Positions 9,097 to 18,548 of a stretch of 56,005 nt of DNA are shown in pieces. The position numbers and the translations under genes are program-made. The DNA comes from an uncultured Lachnospiraceae bacterium (GTDB lineage Bacteria > Bacillota > Clostridia > Lachnospirales > Lachnospiraceae). How positions within the stretch are numbered: position 1 is the first letter of the stretch; each line of letters begins with the position of its first letter. The notes below the pieces were generated by a model. It saw only the letters and a program-made list of their open reading frames with translations, made no database searches and had not been told where the DNA came from. The stretch covers positions 247 to 56,251 of the forward strand of contig CAJTMZ010000009.1 of assembly GCA_910577445.1 (NCBI GenBank), read 5' to 3'.

Positions 9097-11805
9097 TTAT
9101 ATTTTGCCAAGCATACCATCCGCCTGTTCCAGCACCTTCTCCGGAACGCCCGTTTTGGCTGCCAATGCCCTCATGGTAAGCCCCATCATGCCAGGCGGCA
9201 GTTGAGCAATCCCCGGCAGCATCTTAGTAAGCAGCGCTTTTGTTTTAGGGTTGGCAAACAACTCCTGTAAGGTAGAATCGGTGCTGTATTTTTTCCGTAA
9301 TGCCGTATCCGGTGTATAGGTTAACCGAAAACTGCCTGCCTCAAGATTGTGTTCGCCCCCGCCGTAGGGCAGTCTCAGCTTCGCCGAACAGCCAAAGGGA
9401 ACAACACAGTGATAAGCAATATCACCGTTTTCCAAAATTTCCCACTTCACTTTCCATGTGCCTGCCGCCGACCGATACGATGCTTCCACTTTTCCCAGTT
9501 CTATACTCATATGCGGAGCCAGCCTTGCTTTTCTGAACCCGGGTGTTTCCGGCGCAATCCCCGCCACATCCCGGTATAGCCACTCCAAAATTGAGCCATA
9601 GGCATAGTGGTTCAGGCTGTTCATTCCGTTCTCTGCTATTTTCCCGTTTTCATCCACACTGTTCCACCGCTCCCATACGGTAGTTGCCCCCAGTTTCACG
9701 GCATACAGCCAGCCCGGGTATTCCTCATTCAGAAGCAGGTCAAAGGCTGCCTTGTCATTACCGTATTCTGTCAGAACACTACATAGAAGGGGAGTTCCCA
9801 CAAACCCCGTCTGCAGCTTTCCACTGTTATTTTCCAGATTCTGCTTTAACGCCGCCGCAATTTTATCCGGTTTCGGGGCATTGCCGTCGCACAATGCCAG
9901 CAGATATCCTGTCTGGGTAGGTACTGCACAGCGGCCCGAGGGCGTAAAGTATTCCTCCCGAATCCGTTCCAGCAGTGTCTTCGCCAGACGGTTATATTCC
10001 GCCGCATCCTCATCCTGATTTAAAATTTCGGCTGCCCTGGCCAGAAGCAGGACGCTGTGACGGTACTGGGTATCCGCCACATATCCCGTTTCTGTACCGC
10101 CCCGCATTGCATTCATCCCCACACCGTCCAGCGCCAGCCAGTCCCCGTAATGAAACCGGTTCCGCCAGCCAGAGTTTTCTCCGTCAGACCGCCGGATATA
10201 TTCCACCCACGCTTTCATGCTGCCATACTGCCTCTCCAGGATGGACTTATCCCCGTACATCTCATACAGCTTCATGGGAATCACACAGGCAGCATCGCCC
10301 CAGGCGGCGGATACGGAATCCTTGCCGAAACCCGGAACCACATCCGGCACCGCGCCGTCTTTAGCCTGCTGCTCCGTTTCCATATCATGCAGATACTTGG
10401 CATAGAAAGCCCAGCTATCCCGCAGATAGCAGGCCGTACCGGAAAATACCTGTGCATCCCCCGTCCAGCCCATGCGCTCATCCCGCTGCGGGCAGTCAGT
10501 CGGAACATCCAGAAAATTCCCCCTCTGCCCCCAATCCACATTGGAAACCAGCCGGTTTACCAGCGGACTGCCGGTTTCCAGCCATCCTGTCTGCGGCAGA
10601 CCGGAATACAATACCAGGGCAGTAAAATCTTCCGCCTTCAAGTTTTCAATTCCTTCCACCTTTACATAGCGATAACCGTAAAATGTAAACCTGGGTTCCA
10701 GTACATGGGGTTCCCCATCAGAAATATATACATACTCCGCCTTTGCCGTCCGCAGGTTTTCCCGATAGAAATTGCCATCCTGCAGAATCTCGCCAAATTG
10801 AAGGCGAATCCTTGCCCCTTTCGGCTCATGGAGCGAAAGCCTGAAAATCCCCGTCATATTCTGCCCCACATCAATCACCGTTTCCCCGGCAGGAGTGTGG
10901 ATGATATCTTTTACAGGCAGACTTTCCCTCACCTCCACCGGCGTGGAGTACCGTGCGGTCAATTTCCCTTTGGGTGGCTCCACTGACACTGCCGGAACCG
11001 GTCTGACGGCTGGCAGGATATCTTCCCGCCATTCACCGTCATAGATATTGGAAAATGTGACAGGAGAGCGGCCCACCCGCCAGCTTCCATCCGTTCCAAT
11101 GGTTTGCGTTGTTCCGTCCGCATAGACCAAAACTGCCTCTGCAATCATTTTTTTGCCGTCGCCATAATAGGGCTTTGGGTTTTTGTCAAGACCAAACCGG
11201 CCATTATACCATCCGTTCCCCAGCTCCACGGATAATACCCCTGACTGTTGAAAGCACTCCGTCATATCGAAAGTCTGGTATTGTACCCATGCGTTATAAT
11301 TATTGCAGTATGGGGCCAGGTATTCTCCGCCAATCTTCTCTCCGTTCCAGCACGCTTCATACAGCCCTAATCCGCAGATATACAGCCTGGCGGATACCAC
11401 ATCCCCTCCCGGGCATATTTCTTTGGAAAAAACGGGATGCCGCGTTTCAGAATCATCGCAACCAATCCACTCCGCCTGCCACGGCTCTTCCATTTTTCCT
11501 GTTTCAAACCAGTTCTCTTCACTCTGCGCTTCATCGCCTGCATCGGTACGGACAGAAACCTTCCATAAATAGCGGGTGCGTGGGCACAGTTTTATTTCCA
11601 CCATAGCGGCAAGACTGTCCAGATGAGCCCAGCCGGTATCGGCAGCAACCGCCCCATTGCTCCACACCTGAATCCGCGCCCCGGCCTGCCGTTTTCCGCT
11701 GCTTTCTTCCACCATCCATGAAAAAACGGTATGGTCCATGTAATAACCTAACGGGTTCTCTAAATGATTGACTTTACAATTAACAATTTTCACGCTTATC
11801 TCCAT
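9097..11805 (-). CDS. Alpha-L-rhamnosidase, GH78, with helical C-terminal tail
   Basis: This 902-residue cytoplasmic rhamnosidase removes alpha-L-rhamnose from plant glycans or glycosides. The N-terminal beta domains (about 1-400) include WIGCDD and LGLYEACWNGEKIG, both usual for the family. The (alpha/alpha)6 barrel carries the signature DCPQRDERMGWTGDAQ at 437-452, which holds the general acid, and TTVWERWN later holds the likely general base. After the C-terminal beta domain there is an extra helical tail of about 60 residues (STLQELFANPKTKALL to ADGMLGKI) that resembles the tail of the GH2 enzyme. It is the second gene of the operon, 22 bases after the GPH symporter. No strong AGGAGG site precedes the ATG. 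Confidence 0.93.
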   Translation of the reverse strand: MEISVKIVNCKVNHLENPLGYYMDHTVFSWMVEESSGKRQAGARIQVWSNGAVAADTGWAHLDSLAAMVEIKLCPRTRYLWKVSVRTDAGDEAQSEENWFETGKMEEPWQAEWIGCDDSETRHPVFSKEICPGGDVVSARLYICGLGLYEACWNGEKIGGEYLAPYCNNYNAWVQYQTFDMTECFQQSGVLSVELGNGWYNGRFGLDKNPKPYYGDGKKMIAEAVLVYADGTTQTIGTDGSWRVGRSPVTFSNIYDGEWREDILPAVRPVPAVSVEPPKGKLTARYSTPVEVRESLPVKDIIHTPAGETVIDVGQNMTGIFRLSLHEPKGARIRLQFGEILQDGNFYRENLRTAKAEYVYISDGEPHVLEPRFTFYGYRYVKVEGIENLKAEDFTALVLYSGLPQTGWLETGSPLVNRLVSNVDWGQRGNFLDVPTDCPQRDERMGWTGDAQVFSGTACYLRDSWAFYAKYLHDMETEQQAKDGAVPDVVPGFGKDSVSAAWGDAACVIPMKLYEMYGDKSILERQYGSMKAWVEYIRRSDGENSGWRNRFHYGDWLALDGVGMNAMRGGTETGYVADTQYRHSVLLLARAAEILNQDEDAAEYNRLAKTLLERIREEYFTPSGRCAVPTQTGYLLALCDGNAPKPDKIAAALKQNLENNSGKLQTGFVGTPLLCSVLTEYGNDKAAFDLLLNEEYPGWLYAVKLGATTVWERWNSVDENGKIAENGMNSLNHYAYGSILEWLYRDVAGIAPETPGFRKARLAPHMSIELGKVEASYRSAAGTWKVKWEILENGDIAYHCVVPFGCSAKLRLPYGGGEHNLEAGSFRLTYTPDTALRKKYSTDSTLQELFANPKTKALLTKMLPGIAQLPPGMMGLTMRALAAKTGVPEKVLEQADGMLGKI

Positions 11806-11827
11806 TCACCATAGGAATCTTCCGTCA

Positions 11828-13600
11828 TTACTTCATCTTCTTTGCGGCCCTGGCATCTGCTTTTGATTTTTTAGCAGCGCGCCTGTCTAAGACCTTCTGG
11901 TTCTCCTTATCAAAATCCAATCCTTTTCTGGCACAGGAAGCTTTCAGCTCCTTTATACGGTTTTCCTCGGCAATACGCTCCTGCTCCGCAATCTCCCGCC
12001 GCTCTAACTCAGCCGCCGGGATATATTCAATACCCAGTTTGGCGCATTCCGCCACTCTGCGTTCCTGCAAGGCTTTGGATATCACAGGCATATCGTCCTC
12101 AATTTTAAATACGAAACAGAACATAAAAAATACGACCAGGCCTACGATAATAAAGCTCCCCTGATAGGAAAAGTTAATCCACCCGACAGCCGCCGGCGTC
12201 TGGTCAGCGTAAAGGGACAGCCCCTCCGCGGAGGTTCCAATCTTCTGAGGCTGGGCATAGCCGGAAATCATCAGCCCAAGATTGAACAGTCCCTGCGCAA
12301 TCCCCACCGCAAACATCATCATGGCGCTGACAAACCCGCCGGTCAGGCCGTCACAGCGGATGCCTGTCTTCCACTCCACCTGGTCGATGAGGTCACCCAT
12401 GTAAGTCATAATCATATAGCTGAAAGAAATGTTTCCGATTGCGGCCAAAGCCGTCCCGGCATAAATCATTGTTCCCCTGCCCACGCTCATATAGGCAAGT
12501 ACCGAGCCGACTATCGTCAGCACCGCGGTCGTCCAGATTGTTTTGGTACGCCCAAACTTCTTAGTCAGGGGCAGCATCAGCAAAATACCGGGTCCCATAG
12601 GACTTAAGGCAATCATCGAGAATTTGGCCTGGATTGCCGCCACATTGCCATAGGCGTTACCGTTGACCACCCAGCCGGAATAATAAATCAGAGAGATATT
12701 TCTCAGGTTGCCGCAAATATTAAAAATTAAAACAATCAGAATAAACAAAATCCAGTACTTGCTTTTGAGGCAGGCTTTGCACTGCGTCCACATTCCGGCC
12801 TCTTTATGCACCTCCAACTGTGCCGCGTCAGCCTGCCGGATTCCCGACTGGTTCCGGCGTTCTTCGGTAACGCGTTCACGGGTATAAAAATACTGGATAA
12901 AAGTTGTGCACACTGCCAGTACAACCATAATGGACATACTGAGCAGATACCCCTGCGCGTTATTACCATGAACGGCAGCGCACACAGAAGCAAGAATGGC
13001 AGGAAAAAGAATGGATACGAGGCCTGTTCCCACATTACCCACAATCTGGGCAGCCATGGAGAGATTTTTTCTCTGGTTCACATTCCGGGTAGAAACCGCA
13101 GGCATCAGCTCCTTGGACATGTTCCACATGGTATAGGATACGCTGTAGTACAGATTAAAAGCCACCACAACCCAGATGGCCTGATGGACAGGCCGGGTAA
13201 ATGGCATCCAGAACAACAGAATAACGCTGATGAGTACAAAAGGCGCTGAAATAATAAACCATGGCCGTACTTTACCCTGTTTACAGGCCGTGGATTCAAT
13301 AATTTTCGCCATTACCAGATTCGTAACGGCATCAATCAGCTTGGAAAGCACCGGGAACAATACCATGAACGTAACAATCCATGCCCCCTTGTTTGAGTCA
13401 AACCCTATCACGTCTGTAAGGTATTGGTTAAAATAACTGTTCACAATGGAGCTGGTCATCATCATGCCCCAGACACCCAGCACATAGCCCAGCCACATTT
13501 CCTTCTTCGTGGTGTTGGCAGACTTGATTCGGGAATCCCACATGGAGCCGGTAAAGGCACCGCTTAACCAGCCGCTTTTGGTCTTAATATTAGAACTCAC
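11828..13600 (-). CDS. GPH-family sugar:cation symporter
   Basis: This 590-residue, 12-helix membrane transporter of the glycoside-pentoside-hexuronide family would import the oligosaccharide or glycoside split by the four downstream enzymes. Family signs are the LYYSVSYTMWNMSKELMP helix, the STRNVNQRKNLSM loop and the motif DQVEWKTGIRCDGLTGGF late in the protein. The start is GTG at 13600, nine bases after a perfect AGGAGG. The tail (about 500-590) is long, charged and helical (IAEENRIKELKASCARKG, RRAAKKSKADARAAKKMK), which is longer than in most family members. It leads the operon and is divergent from an AraC regulator. Confidence 0.92.
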   Translation of the reverse strand: MSSNIKTKSGWLSGAFTGSMWDSRIKSANTTKKEMWLGYVLGVWGMMMTSSIVNSYFNQYLTDVIGFDSNKGAWIVTFMVLFPVLSKLIDAVTNLVMAKIIESTACKQGKVRPWFIISAPFVLISVILLFWMPFTRPVHQAIWVVVAFNLYYSVSYTMWNMSKELMPAVSTRNVNQRKNLSMAAQIVGNVGTGLVSILFPAILASVCAAVHGNNAQGYLLSMSIMVVLAVCTTFIQYFYTRERVTEERRNQSGIRQADAAQLEVHKEAGMWTQCKACLKSKYWILFILIVLIFNICGNLRNISLIYYSGWVVNGNAYGNVAAIQAKFSMIALSPMGPGILLMLPLTKKFGRTKTIWTTAVLTIVGSVLAYMSVGRGTMIYAGTALAAIGNISFSYMIMTYMGDLIDQVEWKTGIRCDGLTGGFVSAMMMFAVGIAQGLFNLGLMISGYAQPQKIGTSAEGLSLYADQTPAAVGWINFSYQGSFIIVGLVVFFMFCFVFKIEDDMPVISKALQERRVAECAKLGIEYIPAAELERREIAEQERIAEENRIKELKASCARKGLDFDKENQKVLDRRAAKKSKADARAAKKMK

Positions 13601-13650
13601 TTACACTTCCTCCTGACTTTTTTAAGTATGTATCACCTCATTACGGTTTT

Positions 13651-13680
13651 ATTGTATCGGAAAATGTCGGCTTGTGTAAA
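13651..13680 (-). promoter_or_regulatory. Promoter of the GPH-GH78-GH43-GH3-GH2 operon
   Basis: On the minus strand there is TTTACA (13675-13680), 18 bases, TACAAT (13651-13656). It is about 50 bases upstream of the GTG start of the symporter. The AraC regulator gene diverges from the other side of the same 187-base spacer. Confidence 0.6.
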
Positions 13681-13737
13681 CAATATTTATGCTCAGAATA
13701 TTATATATTTGCTTCATTTTTATTTATAGCAAATATC

Positions 13738-13766
13738 TTGCTTTTCAAACACAAGTATGATATTCT
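13738..13766 (+). promoter_or_regulatory. Promoter of the AraC-type regulator
   Basis: TTGCTT (13738-13743), 17 bases, TATTCT (13761-13766), followed by a GGAGG ribosome site just before the ATG at 13788. The A/T-rich stretch 13685-13735 between this and the divergent promoter is where a regulator could bind, but I see no clean repeat there. Confidence 0.5.
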
Positions 13767-13787
13767 AACAAAAACGGAGGAACGGAA

Positions 13788-15005
13788 ATGGCTTCTGATA
13801 CATTGCATATAGAGGAAAATCTTGCCCTGATGGAACAGCTTCTGCAATGCGGAACAAACATCAGCCTGTGGAAATATGGCTCCGATGGCCACCTAATCTG
13901 GACAAACAGCAATCATCTGGTGTTGGATCGTATCTTTGAAAATACCGGTAACAAGGCCTATATGATAAGGTGTTGTACCCAATATACAGCCCCTCTGGTG
14001 ATGGGTGGGGAGCTGGGGCTGATGTGGTGCGCTGTTTTTGAACGGCGAAACAACACACCATGGACAATTTATGTGTTGGGGCCTGTCTTCAACTCCGAGA
14101 TTTCCACAGCCAATCTGGAACAGAGCGTTCTGGACTTTGATATCAACCGTGCCTGGCGTCAAGGATATCTGGATATCATGCAAGGGCTGCCGGTTGTTCC
14201 GTCCACGCTTTTCTTCCAATATGTTCTGATGACTCACTACTGCGTTACCGGGGAACGCCTGACCAGGAGTGACCTGCATTTCCAGAAGTGGAATCCCGAT
14301 GAGACGGCAGGCAATGAAGAACCGGAGCATGACCGGATGAGAGTCTGGCTGGCGGAACGGGCACTGTTGAATATGATACGGGAGGGCAACCTGAATTACC
14401 AAAGTGCTTTTTCCCACGCCAACCTGCTCTCCAGCGGCGTACGGACAGGAAGTCAGGACCCCATTTTACATGCAATTGTAACCTGCACCAGTTTCACCTC
14501 CCTGTGTGTCCGGGAAGCCATTCAGGCGGGTCTCTCCCCCGACACTGCCTATCGGGTAGGCGACAGCTACATTCAGAGCATGATTCAGTGTAAAACCGTC
14601 ACCGAACTGCGCTCTATCAATCATGCCATGTACGAGGACTTTGTTATGCGGGTCCACAAACATCACAACAACCCCAATGTTTCCGCACTAATCCAAAATT
14701 GCCGGGATTACATTGAGTCCCATTCGGATCAGCCTCTTTCCCTCAGTATCCTTGCAAAACGGATAGGCTATTCCGAATCCCATCTATCCCGGAAATTCAA
14801 GCAGGAAATAGGCGTATCCGTCACAGCTTACATCCAACACGCCCGGGTAGAGTGGGCGAAATTCCTGCTGATGACCACCGCCTATCCCGTTTCCAAAATC
14901 GCACTGGAACTTCATTTCTGCTCCTCCAGTCATTTCTCCACCGTCTTTCAGGAAATCACCGGCAAAAAGCCCCAACAGTTCCGAAGAGAAATGCACAAGA
15001 TATAA
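13788..15005 (+). CDS. AraC-family transcriptional regulator of the glycoside operon
   Basis: This 405-residue protein has a C-terminal pair of helix-turn-helix motifs (about 305-403). The AraC signature reads SLSILAKRIGYSESHLSRKFKQ followed by VSKIALELHFCSSSHFSTVF. The N-terminal 280 residues are a sensor of a type common in Lachnospiraceae (GSDGHLIWTNSNH, VLGPVFNSE) with no recognised metabolic signature. It is transcribed away from the GPH operon from a shared spacer, so it most likely activates that operon when sugar is present. A hairpin terminator follows the stop. Confidence 0.9.
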   Translation: MASDTLHIEENLALMEQLLQCGTNISLWKYGSDGHLIWTNSNHLVLDRIFENTGNKAYMIRCCTQYTAPLVMGGELGLMWCAVFERRNNTPWTIYVLGPVFNSEISTANLEQSVLDFDINRAWRQGYLDIMQGLPVVPSTLFFQYVLMTHYCVTGERLTRSDLHFQKWNPDETAGNEEPEHDRMRVWLAERALLNMIREGNLNYQSAFSHANLLSSGVRTGSQDPILHAIVTCTSFTSLCVREAIQAGLSPDTAYRVGDSYIQSMIQCKTVTELRSINHAMYEDFVMRVHKHHNNPNVSALIQNCRDYIESHSDQPLSLSILAKRIGYSESHLSRKFKQEIGVSVTAYIQHARVEWAKFLLMTTAYPVSKIALELHFCSSSHFSTVFQEITGKKPQQFRREMHKI

Positions 15006-15023
15006 TGCCTGGTAAACTCTGAA

Positions 15024-15069
15024 AAATCCCTGCCGAAACAGCAGTCAATTCCTGTTCCGGCAAGGATTT
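15024..15069 (+). terminator. Terminator after the AraC gene
   Basis: AAATCC-C-TGCCG (15024-15035) pairs with CGGCA-A-GGATTT (15058-15069), with an inner CAG/CTG extension, and is followed by a T-rich stretch. It separates the convergent AraC (+) and TetR (-) genes and could act both ways. Confidence 0.7.
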
Positions 15070-15098
15070 CTTATTTTGGCTTTCATGGTAGTCTTATA

Positions 15099-15662
15099 TC
15101 ATTTTTCAGCAAACCCTTTAACGGTATTGACGCTGAGTTTCGAAATAAAACCCGTTACGGCTTCCGGTTCCAACTTCATGCCATCCCGCAGCCACCAGGT
15201 CAGCACACCGCCGCAGCCTTGCGCCAGATAGTGGTATAGCATCTCCATTTCCTTCCGGCTCATCTGGGGAAATTTTTCCTCCAGCACGGGATAAGCACTC
15301 TTATAACACAGTATAAAAGTCTTCATCGAAAGCGTTGGGTCAGCGTTGCCCGAACCCAGGATAAAATACCGCTCCCCTTCCCGGCGCATATAGTTTAGTA
15401 CCTCCAAAATAATCTGTTCGAACTGCCGGTAAGGATAGGATGCAAGAAAGCTTTCCAGACGCTCCAAAACCTGCTGAACCAGACATTCCAATAAATCAGG
15501 AACATCCCGATAATGCTTGTAGAAAGTAGCCCGGTTAATTTGCGCCCGCTGACATAGTTCCGTAACCGTAATCTTGCCCACTGGCTTTTCCTGCAATAGG
15601 AACAGAAAGCTTTCTTCAAGCACTCTGCGTGTATATCTCGCCCTCGCATCTAAACTGTTCAT
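15099..15662 (-). CDS. TetR-family transcriptional regulator
   Basis: This 187-residue protein starts with MNSLDARARYTRRVLEES. The ATG at 15662 was chosen because AAGGAG lies eight bases upstream. A longer frame running back to 15932 would overlap the divergent transporter gene. The TetR DNA-binding domain covers about 10-60 (FLLQEKPVGKITVTELCQRAQINRATFYKHY). The C-terminal part has no clear ligand signature and resembles the group with TetR_C domains around aromatic residues (YHYLAQGCGGVLTWWLRDGM). It is divergent from a GPH symporter, which is the likely target. Confidence 0.88.
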   Translation of the reverse strand: MNSLDARARYTRRVLEESFLFLLQEKPVGKITVTELCQRAQINRATFYKHYRDVPDLLECLVQQVLERLESFLASYPYRQFEQIILEVLNYMRREGERYFILGSGNADPTLSMKTFILCYKSAYPVLEEKFPQMSRKEMEMLYHYLAQGCGGVLTWWLRDGMKLEPEAVTGFISKLSVNTVKGFAEK

Positions 15663-15698
15663 TTCAGATTCTCCTTCTATTCCGCAACAGATTTCAAT

Positions 15699-15714
15699 AG
15701 TTTGTTGGCAAACT
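15699..15714. promoter_or_regulatory. Probable TetR operator palindrome
   Basis: AGTTTG-TTGG-CAAACT is a perfect 6+6 palindrome between the start of tetR and the bidirectional promoter. A related but imperfect copy lies at 15788-15803 (core TGTTGCCAAAA) on the transporter side. Each copy is just downstream of one transcription start, which is a reasonable road-block layout for a local repressor. Confidence 0.55.
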
Positions 15715-15737
15715 TTCATTTTCACTGTTTTTGCTGG

Positions 15738-15787
15738 TTGTCGTCCTATATCAACTTTATTATAATAAAGCCATGGAAAATAATCAA
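15738..15787. promoter_or_regulatory. Bidirectional promoter with symmetrical -10 for tetR and the GPH symporter
   Basis: Plus strand: TTGTCG (15738-15743), 17 bases, TATAAT (15761-15766). Minus strand: TTGATT (15782-15787), 17 bases, TATAAT (15759-15764). Both -10 hexamers come from the same palindrome CTTTATTATAATAAAG (15755-15770), so polymerase can bind in only one direction at a time. Confidence 0.7.
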
Positions 15788-15822
15788 CATCTGTTGCCAA
15801 AATATCATATGGAGAAAATATT

Positions 15823-17229
15823 ATGCGAAACAATAGCCATTTAAAGCTGCCTGCATCCAGAATTAAATCAGAAGATACGGAAAAGAAAGAACAGATTTTA
15901 GGATATTTCCTCGGTCCATGTCTGGTATACATGGTATATACGGGAATTGCCGGAACCTATCTGACCCAGTTTTACACCGATGTATTAGGTCTTGCCGGCT
16001 TTTTCCTGACCGCAATGCCTCTGCTGTCAAAGCTGCTTGGCAGCGTAATCAGCATCTTTATTGGCAGACTGATTGACCACACCCGGACATCCCAGGGCAA
16101 AGCGCGTCCATGGATTTTGTTCTCCGGACCGCTGCTTGCAGTCTGCGGCATTCTGCTGTATGCCATTCCCCGCTCATCTTATCAGACACAGATTGCATGG
16201 GTGGTAATCAGCTATAATTTATTCTTTAGCCTGGCATTTTCCACATATTCCCTCAGCCATTCCATTATGGTTCCGCTATCCACCCGCAATATAAAGCAGC
16301 GTGACAGCCTTGCCATGCTGACTTCCATGGGTACGTCAATGATTCCCGGTATGCTGTCCACCATTATCATGCCGCTGCTTGTCCGCCAGATTGGAGTAGG
16401 CAGCGATGCCAGAATTTCATGGCTGTCAGTGATGAGCGCTTTGTCTGCTATCGCCATACCGGCAACTCTCATAGAATACTTTTTTACCTGCGAGCGGCTT
16501 ACCGCCAGAACCGGTACGGACACCCATGCAGTTTCCTTAAAAAAACAGGTACTGGCATGTTTCCGCGACCGCTGCTGGGTTCTGGTTGCAATATTTACAT
16601 TGGTGCTGCATCTGTGCAATGGACTGACCACCAGCAGCATGTTGTATTACTGCAACTGGGTTTTGGGGCATTCAGTGGAAAGCGGCGCTGCTAGGCAAAT
16701 ACTTGTAAACATCATCGGGCAGGCTCCTATGGGATTCGGTGTCGTCCTGCTATGGCCGTTAGTCCGGAAATTCGGAAAATGCCAGGTCACAATAACCGGA
16801 TTTTTCATTGCTTCCTTTGGAAGCCTTATGGTATTTCTGGCTGGAGACTCTATGCCCTTTACCCTGGGCGGCCTGCTGATAAAATCCACCGGCAGTCTCC
16901 CTACCTATGTTATGGCATCATTACTGGCAGAAGCGCTTGACCATGTAGAAATGCAAAACGGCTTCCGGGCGGACGGGTTTTCCGCTTCGGTTAACAGTAT
17001 CATACAGACCGCCGTCATGGGATTGGACCAGACACTTCTGCTTGCCGGTATCCACGCCTTTGGCTACATTGCGCCCGCATCCGCCGCCCAGACAATAAAC
17101 CAGCCGGAAGCTGTCCGAATGTTCTTTCGCTGGTGCTTTGCCGGAATCCCTATGGCCGGCTTTTCTGTCTGCGCTGTCATCATGCTGTTTTATAACCGGG
17201 AACAGAAAACTGCGGGGAGCAGGGGATAA
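15823..17229 (+). CDS. GPH-family sugar:cation symporter (second copy)
   Basis: This 468-residue, 12-helix transporter belongs to the same family as the protein at 11828-13600, but it lacks the long charged tail. It shares the STRNIKQRDSLAML loop and the late motif LDHVEMQNGFRADGFSAS. It starts at ATG 15823 behind GGAG. There is no glycosidase gene beside it, so its substrate cannot be inferred from neighbours. The divergent TetR regulator and operator copies suggest single-gene control. The following gene is convergent and no clear terminator was seen in the 49-base gap. Confidence 0.9.
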   Translation: MRNNSHLKLPASRIKSEDTEKKEQILGYFLGPCLVYMVYTGIAGTYLTQFYTDVLGLAGFFLTAMPLLSKLLGSVISIFIGRLIDHTRTSQGKARPWILFSGPLLAVCGILLYAIPRSSYQTQIAWVVISYNLFFSLAFSTYSLSHSIMVPLSTRNIKQRDSLAMLTSMGTSMIPGMLSTIIMPLLVRQIGVGSDARISWLSVMSALSAIAIPATLIEYFFTCERLTARTGTDTHAVSLKKQVLACFRDRCWVLVAIFTLVLHLCNGLTTSSMLYYCNWVLGHSVESGAARQILVNIIGQAPMGFGVVLLWPLVRKFGKCQVTITGFFIASFGSLMVFLAGDSMPFTLGGLLIKSTGSLPTYVMASLLAEALDHVEMQNGFRADGFSASVNSIIQTAVMGLDQTLLLAGIHAFGYIAPASAAQTINQPEAVRMFFRWCFAGIPMAGFSVCAVIMLFYNREQKTAGSRG

Positions 17230-17278
17230 GGATTACTTTCCAGCGCTTTTTGAAATGTCTGCAGCCGTTGCCCCGCCA

Positions 17279-18406
17279 TCACATACCATCACTGACAATG
17301 AACAGGCTTTCAAATTTACGTATCATAGCTTCAATTGGGCCGGCTTTAAATTTTATAAATATATAGCTCAGGTATATAACAAGTACTGTAATTATAATAT
17401 CCCCGCACGGAATTGCCCCAATAAACTTTAAAGCCTGGTCCGGAGCAACAATCTGCAGTCCCCACCCAACTACAATCTGAATCACATACAAGGTAAGCGA
17501 CAGCTTTCCTGCATTACAAAACGGCTTTAAAAGTGCTCCGCACTTCTTTCCAGACAGACATAAAAATCCAAACAGAATAAGTGAACCTCCTGTGCCAGCC
17601 AGTAGTTCACATGTAGAACCACACTGCGGTGAAGATATGAAAAGCATCTGCCACATAACAGGCTGCGTATTAAGTGGCCACATAGCAAATACATCAATTT
17701 CTGCATTCATAATTTTCGGGTTCAGGGAAGCCCATTCCATATAAGACTGAAAAATTCCCGGCATCACAAAAGTTTCCATCAGCTTCACCGGTATCAAAAT
17801 AATGATGCCTGCAGCTATAAATTTAATTGCATTACTCGTTTTATGCAAATCTAACCGCCCAATCGCCATTCCGGTAATAAAAACAGGTGACCAGGCCAAA
17901 GCTGAAAGCGGCCCGCCGGCAATGTCACTTAAAATTGCTGCTCCTTCAAATAAACTCATACCAATCAGCATAAGCGGCGGGCTTAAAAAGTATAAAATCC
18001 CAGACAAAGCAAACAACTTTGATGTTGAAAGCCGTATAAAAGGGAGCGCCAACAAATATAACATAGCATAAGCTGTTAAAACTACTGCAAATGGCCCATT
18101 CAGCAAGATTAACAGATAACCTGCAAAATCAATAAAAACAGAGCGCGCCAATATACGCGTATTCAGAAATTTCATCCCACCACCTCCTGCCAACATCCGC
18201 CGCGTCATAATTGCGTATGAAATACCGGAACACAACATAAATAAAATCATAGTATTTCCAGAAACAAAACTATTCCACTGGTTAAGCGCGAAATGCTGAA
18301 TATACATCCCTATGACTGCCAGACCACGAACCGCATCCAATGCCGGCAGCCTTTTGGCCTCCTTCACTGTTGACAGTTCTCTTCCCTTGATTGTACCTCC
18401 ATTCAT
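17279..18406 (-). CDS. Multi-pass membrane protein, acyltransferase-like (DUF1624/DUF418 type)
   Basis: This 375-residue protein has about ten hydrophobic segments. The start RLPALDAVRGLAVIGMYIQHFAL resembles the entry helix of the heparan-alpha-glucosaminide acetyltransferase-like and DUF418 membrane families, which move acyl groups across the membrane onto sugars or other acceptors. The family assignment is by pattern only. It is divergent from the LytTR regulator/GHKL kinase pair, which may control it. The base composition of this gene and the two-component genes is noticeably A/T-richer than the flanking carbohydrate genes, which could mean a separate origin. Confidence 0.65.
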   Translation of the reverse strand: MNGGTIKGRELSTVKEAKRLPALDAVRGLAVIGMYIQHFALNQWNSFVSGNTMILFMLCSGISYAIMTRRMLAGGGGMKFLNTRILARSVFIDFAGYLLILLNGPFAVVLTAYAMLYLLALPFIRLSTSKLFALSGILYFLSPPLMLIGMSLFEGAAILSDIAGGPLSALAWSPVFITGMAIGRLDLHKTSNAIKFIAAGIIILIPVKLMETFVMPGIFQSYMEWASLNPKIMNAEIDVFAMWPLNTQPVMWQMLFISSPQCGSTCELLAGTGGSLILFGFLCLSGKKCGALLKPFCNAGKLSLTLYVIQIVVGWGLQIVAPDQALKFIGAIPCGDIIITVLVIYLSYIFIKFKAGPIEAMIRKFESLFIVSDGM

Positions 18407-18548
18407 TTTTTAATATCCTCCTTCACACATGGCGTCAGCCCTCGTTCTATGGCTGCGCAATTACATTATCACACAAAAAATCCTGATATATCTTTTTTGT
18501 CCTTTCTTCACCGTTTGTGTCCCAAATCAATTGAACAAATTTCATTTC

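Noticed and set aside
15663..15932. N-terminal extension of the TetR protein
   Set aside because: It would overlap the divergent symporter start and cover both promoters. The ATG at 15662 has a clear AAGGAG site and a normal TetR start.
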